This document shows positions 44,501 to 52,461 of a DNA stretch of 64,000 nt, in pieces. Source of the DNA: Rhodococcus opacus B4 (GTDB taxonomy: Bacteria > Actinomycetota > Actinomycetes > Mycobacteriales > Mycobacteriaceae). The stretch's first letter is position 1. Every line of letters starts with the position of its first letter. The notes below the pieces were generated by a model that saw only the letters and a program-made list of their open reading frames with translations, had not been told where the DNA came from and did not search any database. The stretch covers positions 1,922,001-1,986,000 of the forward strand of contig NC_012522.1 in assembly GCF_000010805.1 (NCBI RefSeq). Reading direction: 5' to 3'. Made by a program: the position numbers and the translations under genes.

Positions 44501-45186
44501 ACAACCCGGCCCGCACGTGGACCCCGTCCGACGCCGTGGGAATCGGCGGCAAGTACCTGTGCGTCTACGGGATGGAGTCGCCGGGCGGCTACCAGTTGAT
44601 CGGCCGCACCGTCCCGATCTGGTCGGGCTACCGGCAGCACCGCCCGTTCGATGAGGGCAAACCGTGGATGTTCCGGTTCTTCGACCGCATCGTGTGGGAA
44701 CCCGTCACCCCGGAGCAGTTGCTCGAGTACCGTGCGCAGGCCGCGGCCGGGCGGTTCGACGCGGAGATCTCCGACGGGACGTTCGCGTTCGCCGACCACC
44801 TGAAGTTCCTGCAGGACAACGCCGAATCCATCGCCGAGTTCGACACCCGGCAGTCCGCGGCGTTCGAGGCCGAGAAGTCGGCGTGGCATGCGTCGGGCGA
44901 ATTCGACCGTGTCGAACGGGCGCCCACTCCCGAGCCGTCCGCACGGGGCGAACTTCCGCCCGGTGCCGTCGTCGTCGAGGCGCCGATGGTCGGAAGTGTG
45001 TGGCGCGTCGAGGTCGGGGCCGGGCAACGCGTCGAAGCGGGCCAGAACGCGGTGGTGCTCGAGGCCATGAAACTCGAGATGCCGGTCGCGTTCACAGCAT
45101 CGGGCACCGTGCTCGAAATCCTCGTGTCACCGGGCGCAATCGTCGAACCGGGCACCCCTCTCGTCGTGATTGGAGCAGAAAACTGA
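41536..45186 (+). CDS. Urea carboxylase
   Basis: A 1216-residue biotin-dependent carboxylase (urea + bicarbonate + ATP to allophanate). Order: biotin carboxylase domain about 10-460 ([48 protein letters not shown]); KipA/KipI-type carboxyltransferase domains about 470-1080 ([80 protein letters not shown]); and a C-terminal biotinyl domain with EAMKLEM, biotin on Lys1179. The KipA/KipI module separates it from acyl-CoA carboxylases. Guanidine carboxylase is a close alternative, but no carboxyguanidine deiminase genes are present. Its stop overlaps the allophanate hydrolase start (TGATG). Confidence 0.93.
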   Translation: [1216 protein letters not shown]

Positions 45187-46931
45187 TGACTGTCGATGCC
45201 GTGAACCCCGCACAAACCGCCCTGTCCCCCACCGCCCGCGTCGAGCAGGCCTACCGGCGGATCGCCGAGGTGGACCGCCCGGAGGTGTGGATCACCCTCC
45301 GGCCCGCCGAGGACGTCCACTCCGATGCCGCCGCCGTGCAGGCCCGCCTCGACGCCGGCGAGCACCTGCCCCTGGCCGGGAAGGTCGTGGCGGTCAAGGA
45401 CAACATCGACGTCGCCGGGCTCCCGACGTCGGCCGCGTGCCCCGAATTCGCCTACCTCCCCGACGTCACCGCGAGTTCCGTCCGCCGCCTGGTCCAACAG
45501 GGCGCCGTCGTACTCGGGAAGACGAACCTCGACCAGTTCGCGACCGGACTGGTCGGGACACGCAGTCCGTACGGTGCGGTCCGGTGCTCGTGGGACCCCG
45601 AACGTGTGTCGGGCGGATCCAGTTCGGGTTCCGCCGTCGCCGTCGCTCTCGGCATCGTAGACATCGGAATCGGCACCGACACAGCGGGATCCGGACGGGT
45701 CCCGGCGGCGTTCAACGGTCTCGTCGGGATCAAGGCGACACTCGGCGCCATCCCCGCCGACGGCGTCGTCCCCGCGTGCGTCGACTACGACTGCGTCACC
45801 GTGTTCGCCACCGAACTCGACACCGCGGTGACCGCCGCACGCATCATGTCCGGTCCCGCGACCGCGGACCCGCGCAGCCGCGCGTGGCCGTCCGACGTCC
45901 GGCTCGCCGCGCCCGCGCAGCCGCGCGTCGCGATTCCCGCGGACGCGAACCTCGCCGTGCTGACACCGGAGTACCGCGCGGCGTTCGCCGACACGCTGAC
46001 GTCGATGACGGACCGCGGGTTCTCCGTCGAACCGGTCGACATCTCCCCGCTACTGGACGCCGCCCGGCTGCTGTACGACGGCGCCGTCGTCGCCGAGCGG
46101 TACACCGCCGTCGGGCGATTCCTGGGTACGGAGCCGGCCGGCGCCGATCCGGTGGTCACGGCCATCGTCGAATCGGCGCGGAAGCCGGCGGGCCACGAGT
46201 TCGCCGCCGACCTCGACACGCTCACCCGCGTCAAGGCGCAGGCACGGGACCTCCTGGCCGGTTTCGACGGACTCCTGCTGCCCACCACCACCGAACACCC
46301 GACAATCGCTGCCGTGCAAGACGATCCGATCGGCATCAACCGACGGATGGGCACGTACACGAACTTCTGCAACCTGCTCGACATGGCCGCGGTCGCGGTG
46401 CCGGGCGCACCGACCGCCGCCGGCGAACCGTTCGGTGTCATGTTCGTGGTCCCGGCGTTCGCCGATCAGGTGGCCGTCGACCTGGCGGCCCGTCTCGTCG
46501 GCGCGCCCGCGCCCGCCCTCGTCGAGGAGGGGGTGGAACTGGCGGTGTTCGGCGCGCACCTGCGCGGGCAGCCCCTGCACTTCCAGCTCGAGGACATCGG
46601 CGCACGTTTCGTCGGCACCGTCACCACGACGGACGCGTACCGGCTCACCGCGCTCGCCACCACCCCACCCAAGCCCGGCCTCGTGCGCCGCGGCCCAGGC
46701 CTGGGATCCGAGATCGTCGGCGAACTGTTCCGGGTGTCGCCCGCCGGCCTGGGCAGCTTCCTGGCGGCACTGCCCGCCCCGATGGCCCTGACGAGCGTCG
46801 AATTGTCCGACGGCCGCGCCGTGGTCGGCTTCAGCTGCACCCACGACGCGGTCGACGGGGCGACGGACATCACCGAGTTCGGGAGCTGGGTGGCTTACAC
46901 CCGTGAGTACTTGTCAACGTCGGGCGGTTAA
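45186..46931 (+). CDS. atzF: Allophanate hydrolase
   Basis: A 581-residue amidase-signature enzyme (allophanate to two CO2 and two NH3). The Ser-cisSer-Lys triad falls at Lys71 (VAVKDNID), Ser145 (GGSSSGS) and Ser169 (DTAGSGR), with the same 74 and 24 spacings as AtzF (91/165/189). A C-terminal domain (about 460-575) with ELAVFGAHLRGQPLHFQLEDIGARFVG matches the AtzF-type extension. Translation is coupled to urea carboxylase. The last residues (YLSTSGG) are encoded by an intergenic palindrome, so the natural C-terminus has been shaped by that repeat. Confidence 0.94.
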   Translation: MTVDAVNPAQTALSPTARVEQAYRRIAEVDRPEVWITLRPAEDVHSDAAAVQARLDAGEHLPLAGKVVAVKDNIDVAGLPTSAACPEFAYLPDVTASSVRRLVQQGAVVLGKTNLDQFATGLVGTRSPYGAVRCSWDPERVSGGSSSGSAVAVALGIVDIGIGTDTAGSGRVPAAFNGLVGIKATLGAIPADGVVPACVDYDCVTVFATELDTAVTAARIMSGPATADPRSRAWPSDVRLAAPAQPRVAIPADANLAVLTPEYRAAFADTLTSMTDRGFSVEPVDISPLLDAARLLYDGAVVAERYTAVGRFLGTEPAGADPVVTAIVESARKPAGHEFAADLDTLTRVKAQARDLLAGFDGLLLPTTTEHPTIAAVQDDPIGINRRMGTYTNFCNLLDMAAVAVPGAPTAAGEPFGVMFVVPAFADQVAVDLAARLVGAPAPALVEEGVELAVFGAHLRGQPLHFQLEDIGARFVGTVTTTDAYRLTALATTPPKPGLVRRGPGLGSEIVGELFRVSPAGLGSFLAALPAPMALTSVELSDGRAVVGFSCTHDAVDGATDITEFGSWVAYTREYLSTSGG

Positions 46932-46942
46932 TAAGTACTCAC
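46903..46942. repeat. 40-bp palindromic repeat, copy 1
   Basis: GTGAGTACTT (46903-46912) and AAGTACTCAC (46933-46942) flank an imperfectly symmetric middle. It matches the copy at 52419-52458 in 35 of 40 positions. It encodes the end of allophanate hydrolase on the plus strand and supplies the minus-strand TGA (46939-46941) of the NmrA-like gene. It probably acts as a bidirectional terminator. Confidence 0.85.
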
Positions 46943-47787
46943 AGGCCGAGGGCCCTCGCAGCGGGGGTCGAGTTGCGACCGATCAGCGTCTGCAGGTCGC
47001 CGCTCTCGGTGTCGAGGGCGCCGACGGCGACTCCCGCATCGGAATCGGCGAGCATGCTCGCGACCGGTGCGGGCAGTCCGGCACCCTCGAGCACCGCGGC
47101 GTACTCGGACTGCGGAAGGTCTTTGTACGACACCGACTTTCCGATGACGGAGGAAATGACGTCTGCCAGTTCGCTGTACGTCAGCCGCTCGTCGCCACCG
47201 AGTTCGTAGACCTTGCCGGCCTGCCCGTCGGCGAGCAGGACGGCGGCCGCCGCTTCGGCGTAGTCCTTGCGGGCCGCGGCGGCGACGACACCCGTTCCGG
47301 TACTTCCGAACAGCGCACCGGTCTCGCCGGCCGCGGGAATGCTGCCGAGGTAGTTCTCCCAGTACCAGCCGTTGCGGAGCAGGGCGAAGTCGATCCCGGA
47401 CTGCGCCAGACGATCCTCGGTGGCGCGGTGTTCCACGGCGAGTCCGAGCGGGGAGTTCTGCGCGTCGAGGACACTGGTGTACGCGACGAAGCCGACCCCG
47501 GCGGCCTTCGCGGCGTCGATCACGTTGGCGTGCTGGGCGATCCGCTGCCCGACCTCGCTGCCCGAGACGAGCAGCAGCTTGTCGACGCCGGCGAATGCGG
47601 TCTCGAGTGCGGCGCGGTCGCCGTAGTCGGCCTGCCGGATCTCGACCCCCTTGCCCGCGAGGCCTTCGGCCTTGGCGGGGGTGCGGACCACGGCGACGAT
47701 GTCGGTGGCGGGGGTGCCCTTGTCGAGCAGTGCCTCGACGACGAGCCTGCCGAGGTGTCCGGTTGCTCCTGTGACGGCGATGGTCAT
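46939..47787 (-). CDS. NAD(P)H-binding NmrA-like reductase (quinone oxidoreductase 2 type)
   Basis: A 282-residue atypical SDR: ITIAVTGATGHLGRLVVEALL-type nucleotide loop (GATGHLG at residues 7-13), then FVAYTSVLDAQNSPLGLAVEHRATEDRL and LRNGWYWENYLGSIP. This is the QOR2/YtfG pattern: NADPH-dependent quinone or redox-sensing reductase. It is divergent from an HxlR-type regulator, the same pairing as ytfG/ytfH. The stop codon lies in the palindromic repeat. Confidence 0.88.
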   Translation of the reverse strand: MTIAVTGATGHLGRLVVEALLDKGTPATDIVAVVRTPAKAEGLAGKGVEIRQADYGDRAALETAFAGVDKLLLVSGSEVGQRIAQHANVIDAAKAAGVGFVAYTSVLDAQNSPLGLAVEHRATEDRLAQSGIDFALLRNGWYWENYLGSIPAAGETGALFGSTGTGVVAAAARKDYAEAAAAVLLADGQAGKVYELGGDERLTYSELADVISSVIGKSVSYKDLPQSEYAAVLEGAGLPAPVASMLADSDAGVAVGALDTESGDLQTLIGRNSTPAARALGL

Positions 47788-47843
47788 GACGAACTCCTAG
47801 CGCGTAGTGGTGCGAGTTGACTGTTCAAGCTCACTTTCCATCA

Positions 47844-47904
47844 TGCACTAATTTTTCGTAAGTGCAAATAGTTCAGTAAGTGCTTCCTGTTCGTGGGATA
47901 CACT
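47844..47904. promoter_or_regulatory. Divergent operator region of the reductase/HxlR pair
   Basis: TGCACT (47844-47849) and AGTGCA (47861-47866) form a dyad. GTAAGTGC occurs twice as a direct repeat (47858-47865, 47876-47883). The -10 TACACT (47899-47904) sits six bases before the HxlR ATG, giving a leaderless mRNA. Confidence 0.5.
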
Positions 47905-47910
47905 GGGCGC

Positions 47911-48318
47911 ATGTCCAAGCCCGCGCACCCAGCACAGGACAGTGACGACCGCACCCTCGAAGCCGACGTCTTCGCACGCAATTGCGCGTCGCGCGAGACC
48001 CTGCAGACCGTCACCGGCCGCTGGGGTGTGCTCGCGCTCGCGGCACTGACCGAGGGCAACTATCGATTCAGCGCCCTCCGCCGGCGCGTCGACGGCGTCA
48101 GCGAACGCATGCTGTCGCAGACACTGCAAGCACTCGAACGAGACGGCCTGGTGGTCCGCGAGGTGCTCGAGGCCATCCCCCCGAAGGTCGAATACAGCCT
48201 TACGCCGCTCGGCGCCGAGGTCGGTTCACGCCTGATCGACCTGATCGAACTGGTCGAATCGCGCGTGCCCGACGTCAGGGCGGCGCAGGAAAAGTACGAC
48301 GCCGATCGCGTCAGCTGA
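47911..48318 (+). CDS. HxlR-family regulator (YtfH-like)
   Basis: A 135-residue winged-helix protein: CASRETLQTVTGRWGVLALAALTEGNYRFSALRRRVDGVSERMLSQTLQALERDGLV is the HxlR signature, with Cys at the redox-sensing N-terminal position (about residue 25). HxlR proteins often sense quinones or electrophiles through that Cys. I chose ATG 47911, supported by a leaderless promoter. Its 3' end overlaps the convergent DUF5709 gene by 8 bp. The divergent reductase is the likely target. Confidence 0.9.
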   Translation: MSKPAHPAQDSDDRTLEADVFARNCASRETLQTVTGRWGVLALAALTEGNYRFSALRRRVDGVSERMLSQTLQALERDGLVVREVLEAIPPKVEYSLTPLGAEVGSRLIDLIELVESRVPDVRAAQEKYDADRVS

Positions 48319-48754
48319 GGTCGTCGAGATCGGACTCTTCGTCGACGATGTGGACCGCGGCCTCCTCGGCCGACGCCGCTCCCCCGTCGATCCCGATGTC
48401 GGACGCGACCAGATCTTTCTCTTCGTCCGCCCCGGAACCCTCGTCCTCGGCGAGAAGCCGGCCCGAACGCTGCCGTCCGACCTCGTTGTCGTCGAGGATC
48501 TCGGCGTCGTCGTCCTCCTCGAACGCCGGATCCGGTTCCTCCTCCGCGAGCCGCTGATCGAGGGTCTCCCCTTCGCGCTGCTCGGCGGCCGTCGTTCCGA
48601 ACGCGTCGAGCCCGAGCGGCTTCTCCGGAGGCGAATACCCTTCGTCGAGAACGTCGTCCACGCCTCGGTCGACCAACGTGTCCTCTGGCTGCAACTGGTC
48701 TTCTTCGTCCAGGCTGTACTCGCCCTCGGATCCTTCTGGCGTGCTGTCCGGCAT
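48311..48754 (-). CDS. Acidic DUF5709-like protein
   Basis: A 147-residue, strongly acidic, low-complexity protein (EEDDDAEILDDNEVGRQRSGRL, EDEGSGADEEKDLV) resembling DUF5709. It has no membrane segment or catalytic motif. Start ATG 48754 leaves eight bases after GGGGA; ATG 48760 is possible. It is flanked by convergent ytfH-like and tandem lpd genes. Function unknown. Confidence 0.75.
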   Translation of the reverse strand: MPDSTPEGSEGEYSLDEEDQLQPEDTLVDRGVDDVLDEGYSPPEKPLGLDAFGTTAAEQREGETLDQRLAEEEPDPAFEEDDDAEILDDNEVGRQRSGRLLAEDEGSGADEEKDLVASDIGIDGGAASAEEAAVHIVDEESDLDDLS

Positions 48755-48830
48755 GGTCATCTTCCCCACGATGCCATCGGAACGGACACTTCGCCATCGG
48801 ATCGCGGAAGCAGCCCGGTGAGAGACGACA

Positions 48831-48859
48831 AGGGCCCGCACAGAGACTGTGCGGGCCCT
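48831..48859 (-). terminator. Terminator after lpd
   Basis: A 13-bp perfect stem (AGGGCCCGCACAG, 48831-48843, with 48847-48859) and loop AGA, 14 bp past the lpd stop. Confidence 0.85.
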
Positions 48860-48872
48860 CTCGGTGTTCGGG

Positions 48873-50276
48873 TCAGAAGTTGATCATGTGCCCGGCGAGG
48901 CCGTGGATGGCCTCCTGCAGGGCCTCGGACAGCGTCGGGTGGGTGTGCACGTTGCGGGCCAGCTCGTTGACCGTGAGGTCCCACTTCTGCGCGAGGGTCA
49001 GCTCGGGCAGCAACTCGGAGACGTCGGGGCCGATCAGGTGCCCACCGATCAGCTCGCCGTACTTGGTGTCGGCGATCAGCTTGACGAATCCGGTGGCGTC
49101 ACCGAGGCCGTGCGCCTTGCCGTTCGCGGCGAACGGGAACGTCGCCACCTTGACGTCGTAGCCCTCGTCCTTGGCCTGCTGCTCGGTCAGCCCGAAGCTC
49201 GCGACCTGCGGCTGGCAGAACGTCGCGCGCGGCATCATCCGGTAGTCGTCGATCGGCAGGGTTTCCGCACCGCCGATGGTCTCCGCGGCGACGACGGCCT
49301 GCGCCTCCGCGACGTGCGCGAGCTGCAGCTTGGCCGTCACGTCACCGATGGCGTAGATGTGCGGCACGTTGGTCTGCATCGTGTTGGTGATGCCGATGGC
49401 ACCGCGGTCGGTGAGCTGCACCCCGGTCTTCTCGAGACCGAAGCCCTCGACGCGGGGAGCGAACCCGACGGACTGCATGACCTTGTCGACCACCACGGTC
49501 TCGGTCTCGCCGGACTTGTTGTTCTTGATCGCGACGGTGACCTTGGAGCCGTCGTCGTCGATGCTCTGCACCGCGGCACCGGTGACGACCTTGACGCCGA
49601 GCTTCTTGTACTGCTTCTCGATCTCCTTGGACACGTCCGCGTCCTCGTTCGGCAGCGCCCGGTCGAGGAACTCGACGATGGTGACGTCGACCCCGTAGTT
49701 CTTGAGGACGTATCCGAACTCCATGCCGATCGCGCCCGCGCCGACGATGAGGATCGATCCGGGCAGCTCCCGGGTCATGATCTGCTCTTCGTAGGTGACG
49801 ACGTTCTTGCTCAGCGAGGTGCCGGGCAGCAGCTTGGTGGTGGACCCGGTGGAGATGATCGCGTTGTCGAACGTGACCGTCTCGGTGCCGCCCTTGGTCA
49901 GCTCGACCTCGATGGTGTGGGCGTCGGTGAAGGTGCCCTTGCCGTCGTACTCGGGGATCTTGTTCTTCTTCATCAGGAAGTGGATGCCCTTGACGCGGCC
50001 CTCGGCAACCTTGCGGCTGCGGTCGAACGCGGCGCCGAAGTCGAAGGACGCCTCACCCGAGATACCGAACAACTTGGCCTCTTTTGTGAAGAGATGCGCC
50101 AGTTCGGCATTGCGGAGAAGAGCCTTCGAGGGGATGCAGCCCACGTTCAGGCACACACCGCCCCAGTACTTCTGCTCGATGATGGCAGTGCTCAATCCCA
50201 GTTGTGCCGCGCGGATAGCAGCGACGTACCCACCGGGACCGGCTCCGAGGACAACGACGTCATAGTGTGAGGTCAC
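48873..50276 (-). CDS. lpd: Dihydrolipoamide dehydrogenase
   Basis: A 467-residue flavoprotein disulfide reductase. FAD loop [21 protein letters not shown], redox pair Cys42/Cys47 ([13 protein letters not shown]), NAD loop [17 protein letters not shown], and catalytic His-Glu in HTHPTLSE. It is the E3 subunit of pyruvate and 2-oxoglutarate dehydrogenases and, in mycobacteria, of a peroxiredoxin system. It starts at GTG 50276. Position and type match lpdC of M. tuberculosis. Confidence 0.96.
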   Translation of the reverse strand: MTSHYDVVVLGAGPGGYVAAIRAAQLGLSTAIIEQKYWGGVCLNVGCIPSKALLRNAELAHLFTKEAKLFGISGEASFDFGAAFDRSRKVAEGRVKGIHFLMKKNKIPEYDGKGTFTDAHTIEVELTKGGTETVTFDNAIISTGSTTKLLPGTSLSKNVVTYEEQIMTRELPGSILIVGAGAIGMEFGYVLKNYGVDVTIVEFLDRALPNEDADVSKEIEKQYKKLGVKVVTGAAVQSIDDDGSKVTVAIKNNKSGETETVVVDKVMQSVGFAPRVEGFGLEKTGVQLTDRGAIGITNTMQTNVPHIYAIGDVTAKLQLAHVAEAQAVVAAETIGGAETLPIDDYRMMPRATFCQPQVASFGLTEQQAKDEGYDVKVATFPFAANGKAHGLGDATGFVKLIADTKYGELIGGHLIGPDVSELLPELTLAQKWDLTVNELARNVHTHPTLSEALQEAIHGLAGHMINF

Positions 50277-50400
50277 GGTTGTTCAGGGTAGTCCCGTCCC
50301 GATTCGCTGTCTGCACGCGGTCGCATTACCCGCGAGTAGCCTCATGCGTCACACCTTTGCCGCCGCGACCAGGCACGACACCGCCTGCAAGAATGGCGCC

Positions 50401-52422
50401 ATGACGGATCCCTTCCTCTGGCTCGAAGATGTCACCGCGGAACGGTCACTCGACTGGGTGCGGGAGCGCAACGCCCGCACGCTCGCCGAGTACACCGAGA
50501 ACGCCGGGTTCTCCGCGCTGGAGAGCCGGATCCTGGACGTGCTCGACACGGACGACCGGATCCCCTACGCGGGCATGCGCGGCGAGTACCTGTACAACTT
50601 CTGGCGCGACGGCGAACACAAGCGGGGCATCTGGCGGCGCACGACGCTCGAGCAGTACCGCACCGAGAACCCCGAGTGGGACGTCCTGCTCGACGTCGAC
50701 GCACTCGCCGAACGGGAGGGCGAGAATTGGGTGTGGGCCGGCGCCAGCGTGCTGCGACCCGAGCAGTCACGTGCCCTGCTGTCATTCTCGCGCGGCGGCG
50801 CCGACGCGTCCGTGGTGCGTGAATTCGACCTCGAGAAGCGCGAATTCGTCGGCGGCGACCACGCCTTCGACGTCCCCGAGGCGAAGACCAGCATCAGCTG
50901 GATCGACAAGGACACCGTGTACGTCGGCACCGACTTCGGCGAAGGTTCGATGACCGACTCCGGCTACCCGAGAATCGCGAAACGCTGGCAGCGCGGCACA
51001 CCGTTCACCGAGGCGGTCACCGTCTTCGAGGGCGAGACCACCGACGTGTCCGTCGGCGCGTCGTACGACGACACCCCCGGGTACGAGCGGCACTTCGTCG
51101 GCCGGTCGATGGACTTCTACAACTCCGAACGCTACGAACTGCTCCCCGACGGGTCGAAGGTCCGGATCGACACCCCGGACGACGCGGGCACGTCCGTGTA
51201 CCGCGAGTGGCTGACCATCCGTCCGCGCACCGACTGGCAGGTGGACGGCGTCGTCTACCCGGCCGGTTCGCTGCTCGCCGCGAACTACACCGACTTCCTC
51301 GGCGGATCCCGTGAGCTGACGCCACTGTTCACGCCGGACGAGCACACGTCGCTCGAACAGGGAACGTGGACCAGGAACCACCTCCTCCTCGTGCGGCTGT
51401 CGGACGTGCAGACCAAGCTGTCGGTGCTGACGCCGAACGACACCGGGTGGGAGGAGAAGCCTCTCGACGGGGTCCCGGAACTCACGGCGAGCGGGATCAT
51501 CAGCACCGATCCGCGCACCGGCGACGACTTCTTCGTCAACTCCAGCGGATTCACCACCCCTGCGACGCTGCTGTACGGCTCGGTCGGGGGTGCGCTCGAA
51601 CCCGTCAAGCAGGCGCCCTCGTTCTTCGACGCGGACGGCATGTCGGTGTCGCAGCATTTCGCGGTGTCCGACGACGGAACCGAGATCCCCTACTTCGTCG
51701 TCCGCCGCGACGACGTGACCGGACCCTGCCCCACCATGCTGTACGGCTACGGCGGCTTCGAGAACTCGATGGTCCCCGGGTACAGCGGCTCGGTCGGGTT
51801 CGCGTGGCTCGAACGGGGCGGCGCGTACGTGGTCGCGAACATCCGCGGCGGCGGCGAGTACGGCCCGTCGTGGCACACCCAGGCGGTGCGGGAGGGCAGG
51901 CACAAGGCGTTCGAGGACTTCGCCGCCGTCGCCCGCGACCTCGTCGCCCGCGGCATCACGACGTCGAAGCAGCTCGGAATCCAGGGCGGCAGCAACGGCG
52001 GACTGCTCATGGGCGTCATGCTCACCCGCTACCCGGAACTGTTCGGCGCGATCGTGTGCCAGGTTCCGCTCCTCGACATGAAGCGGTACCACCTGCTGCT
52101 CGCCGGGGCGTCGTGGATGGCGGAGTACGGCGATCCGGACAACCCGGACGACTGGAAGTTCATCAGCGAGTACTCGCCCTATCAGAACACCGACGCAGCC
52201 GCCGACTACCCGCCGATGCTCGTCACCACCTCCACCCGCGACGACCGGGTCCACCCCGGCCACGCCCGCAAGATGACGGCGCTGCTCGAGGAGCAGGGCC
52301 ACGAGGTCTGGTACTACGAGAACATCGAGGGCGGCCACGGCGGGGCCGCGGACAACGCGCAGGCCGCATTCAAATCGGCGCTCACGTTCACGTTCCTGTG
52401 GGAGATGCTCACCCGCCCGTGA
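50401..52422 (+). CDS. Prolyl oligopeptidase-family S9 serine peptidase
   Basis: A 673-residue S9A peptidase. Residues ~1-400 form the beta-propeller, and the C-terminal alpha/beta-hydrolase has nucleophile Ser531 (QGGSNGGLL), acid in RDDRV (Asp614/615) and His646 (EGGHGG). GFAWLERGGAYVVANIRGGGEYG is the S9A signature. There is no signal peptide, so it is cytosolic. I chose ATG 50401, where MTDPFLWLEDV begins the family N-terminus. Its TGA is supplied by the adjacent palindromic repeat. It matches Rv0457c in type and place. Confidence 0.92.
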   Translation: MTDPFLWLEDVTAERSLDWVRERNARTLAEYTENAGFSALESRILDVLDTDDRIPYAGMRGEYLYNFWRDGEHKRGIWRRTTLEQYRTENPEWDVLLDVDALAEREGENWVWAGASVLRPEQSRALLSFSRGGADASVVREFDLEKREFVGGDHAFDVPEAKTSISWIDKDTVYVGTDFGEGSMTDSGYPRIAKRWQRGTPFTEAVTVFEGETTDVSVGASYDDTPGYERHFVGRSMDFYNSERYELLPDGSKVRIDTPDDAGTSVYREWLTIRPRTDWQVDGVVYPAGSLLAANYTDFLGGSRELTPLFTPDEHTSLEQGTWTRNHLLLVRLSDVQTKLSVLTPNDTGWEEKPLDGVPELTASGIISTDPRTGDDFFVNSSGFTTPATLLYGSVGGALEPVKQAPSFFDADGMSVSQHFAVSDDGTEIPYFVVRRDDVTGPCPTMLYGYGGFENSMVPGYSGSVGFAWLERGGAYVVANIRGGGEYGPSWHTQAVREGRHKAFEDFAAVARDLVARGITTSKQLGIQGGSNGGLLMGVMLTRYPELFGAIVCQVPLLDMKRYHLLLAGASWMAEYGDPDNPDDWKFISEYSPYQNTDAAADYPPMLVTTSTRDDRVHPGHARKMTALLEEQGHEVWYYENIEGGHGGAADNAQAAFKSALTFTFLWEMLTRP

Positions 52423-52460
52423 GTACTTGTCAACCGCCGGCGGTTGACAAGTACTCACGG
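52417..52460. repeat. 44-bp perfect palindromic repeat, copy 2
   Basis: A perfect inverted repeat whose left arm is GTGAGTACTTGTCAACCGCC (52419-52438), mirrored in 52439-52458 and extended by CC/GG outside. The TGA at 52420-52422 is the stop of the S9 peptidase. It separates convergent genes and would be a strong hairpin in both transcripts. It is homologous to the copy at 46903-46942. Confidence 0.92.
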
Positions 52461-52461
52461 C

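Noticed and set aside
41521..45027. A very long minus-strand open frame opposite urea carboxylase
   Set aside because: It mirrors the codon bias of the real gene, has no recognisable domain and is a high-GC shadow. Similar antisense frames over many other genes were rejected for the same reason.
46903..47820. Frames beginning MSTCQ-RAVNKYSQ or MSTCQPPAVDKYSR at the two palindromes
   Set aside because: The start regions are translated copies of the palindromic repeat running into antisense of real genes.
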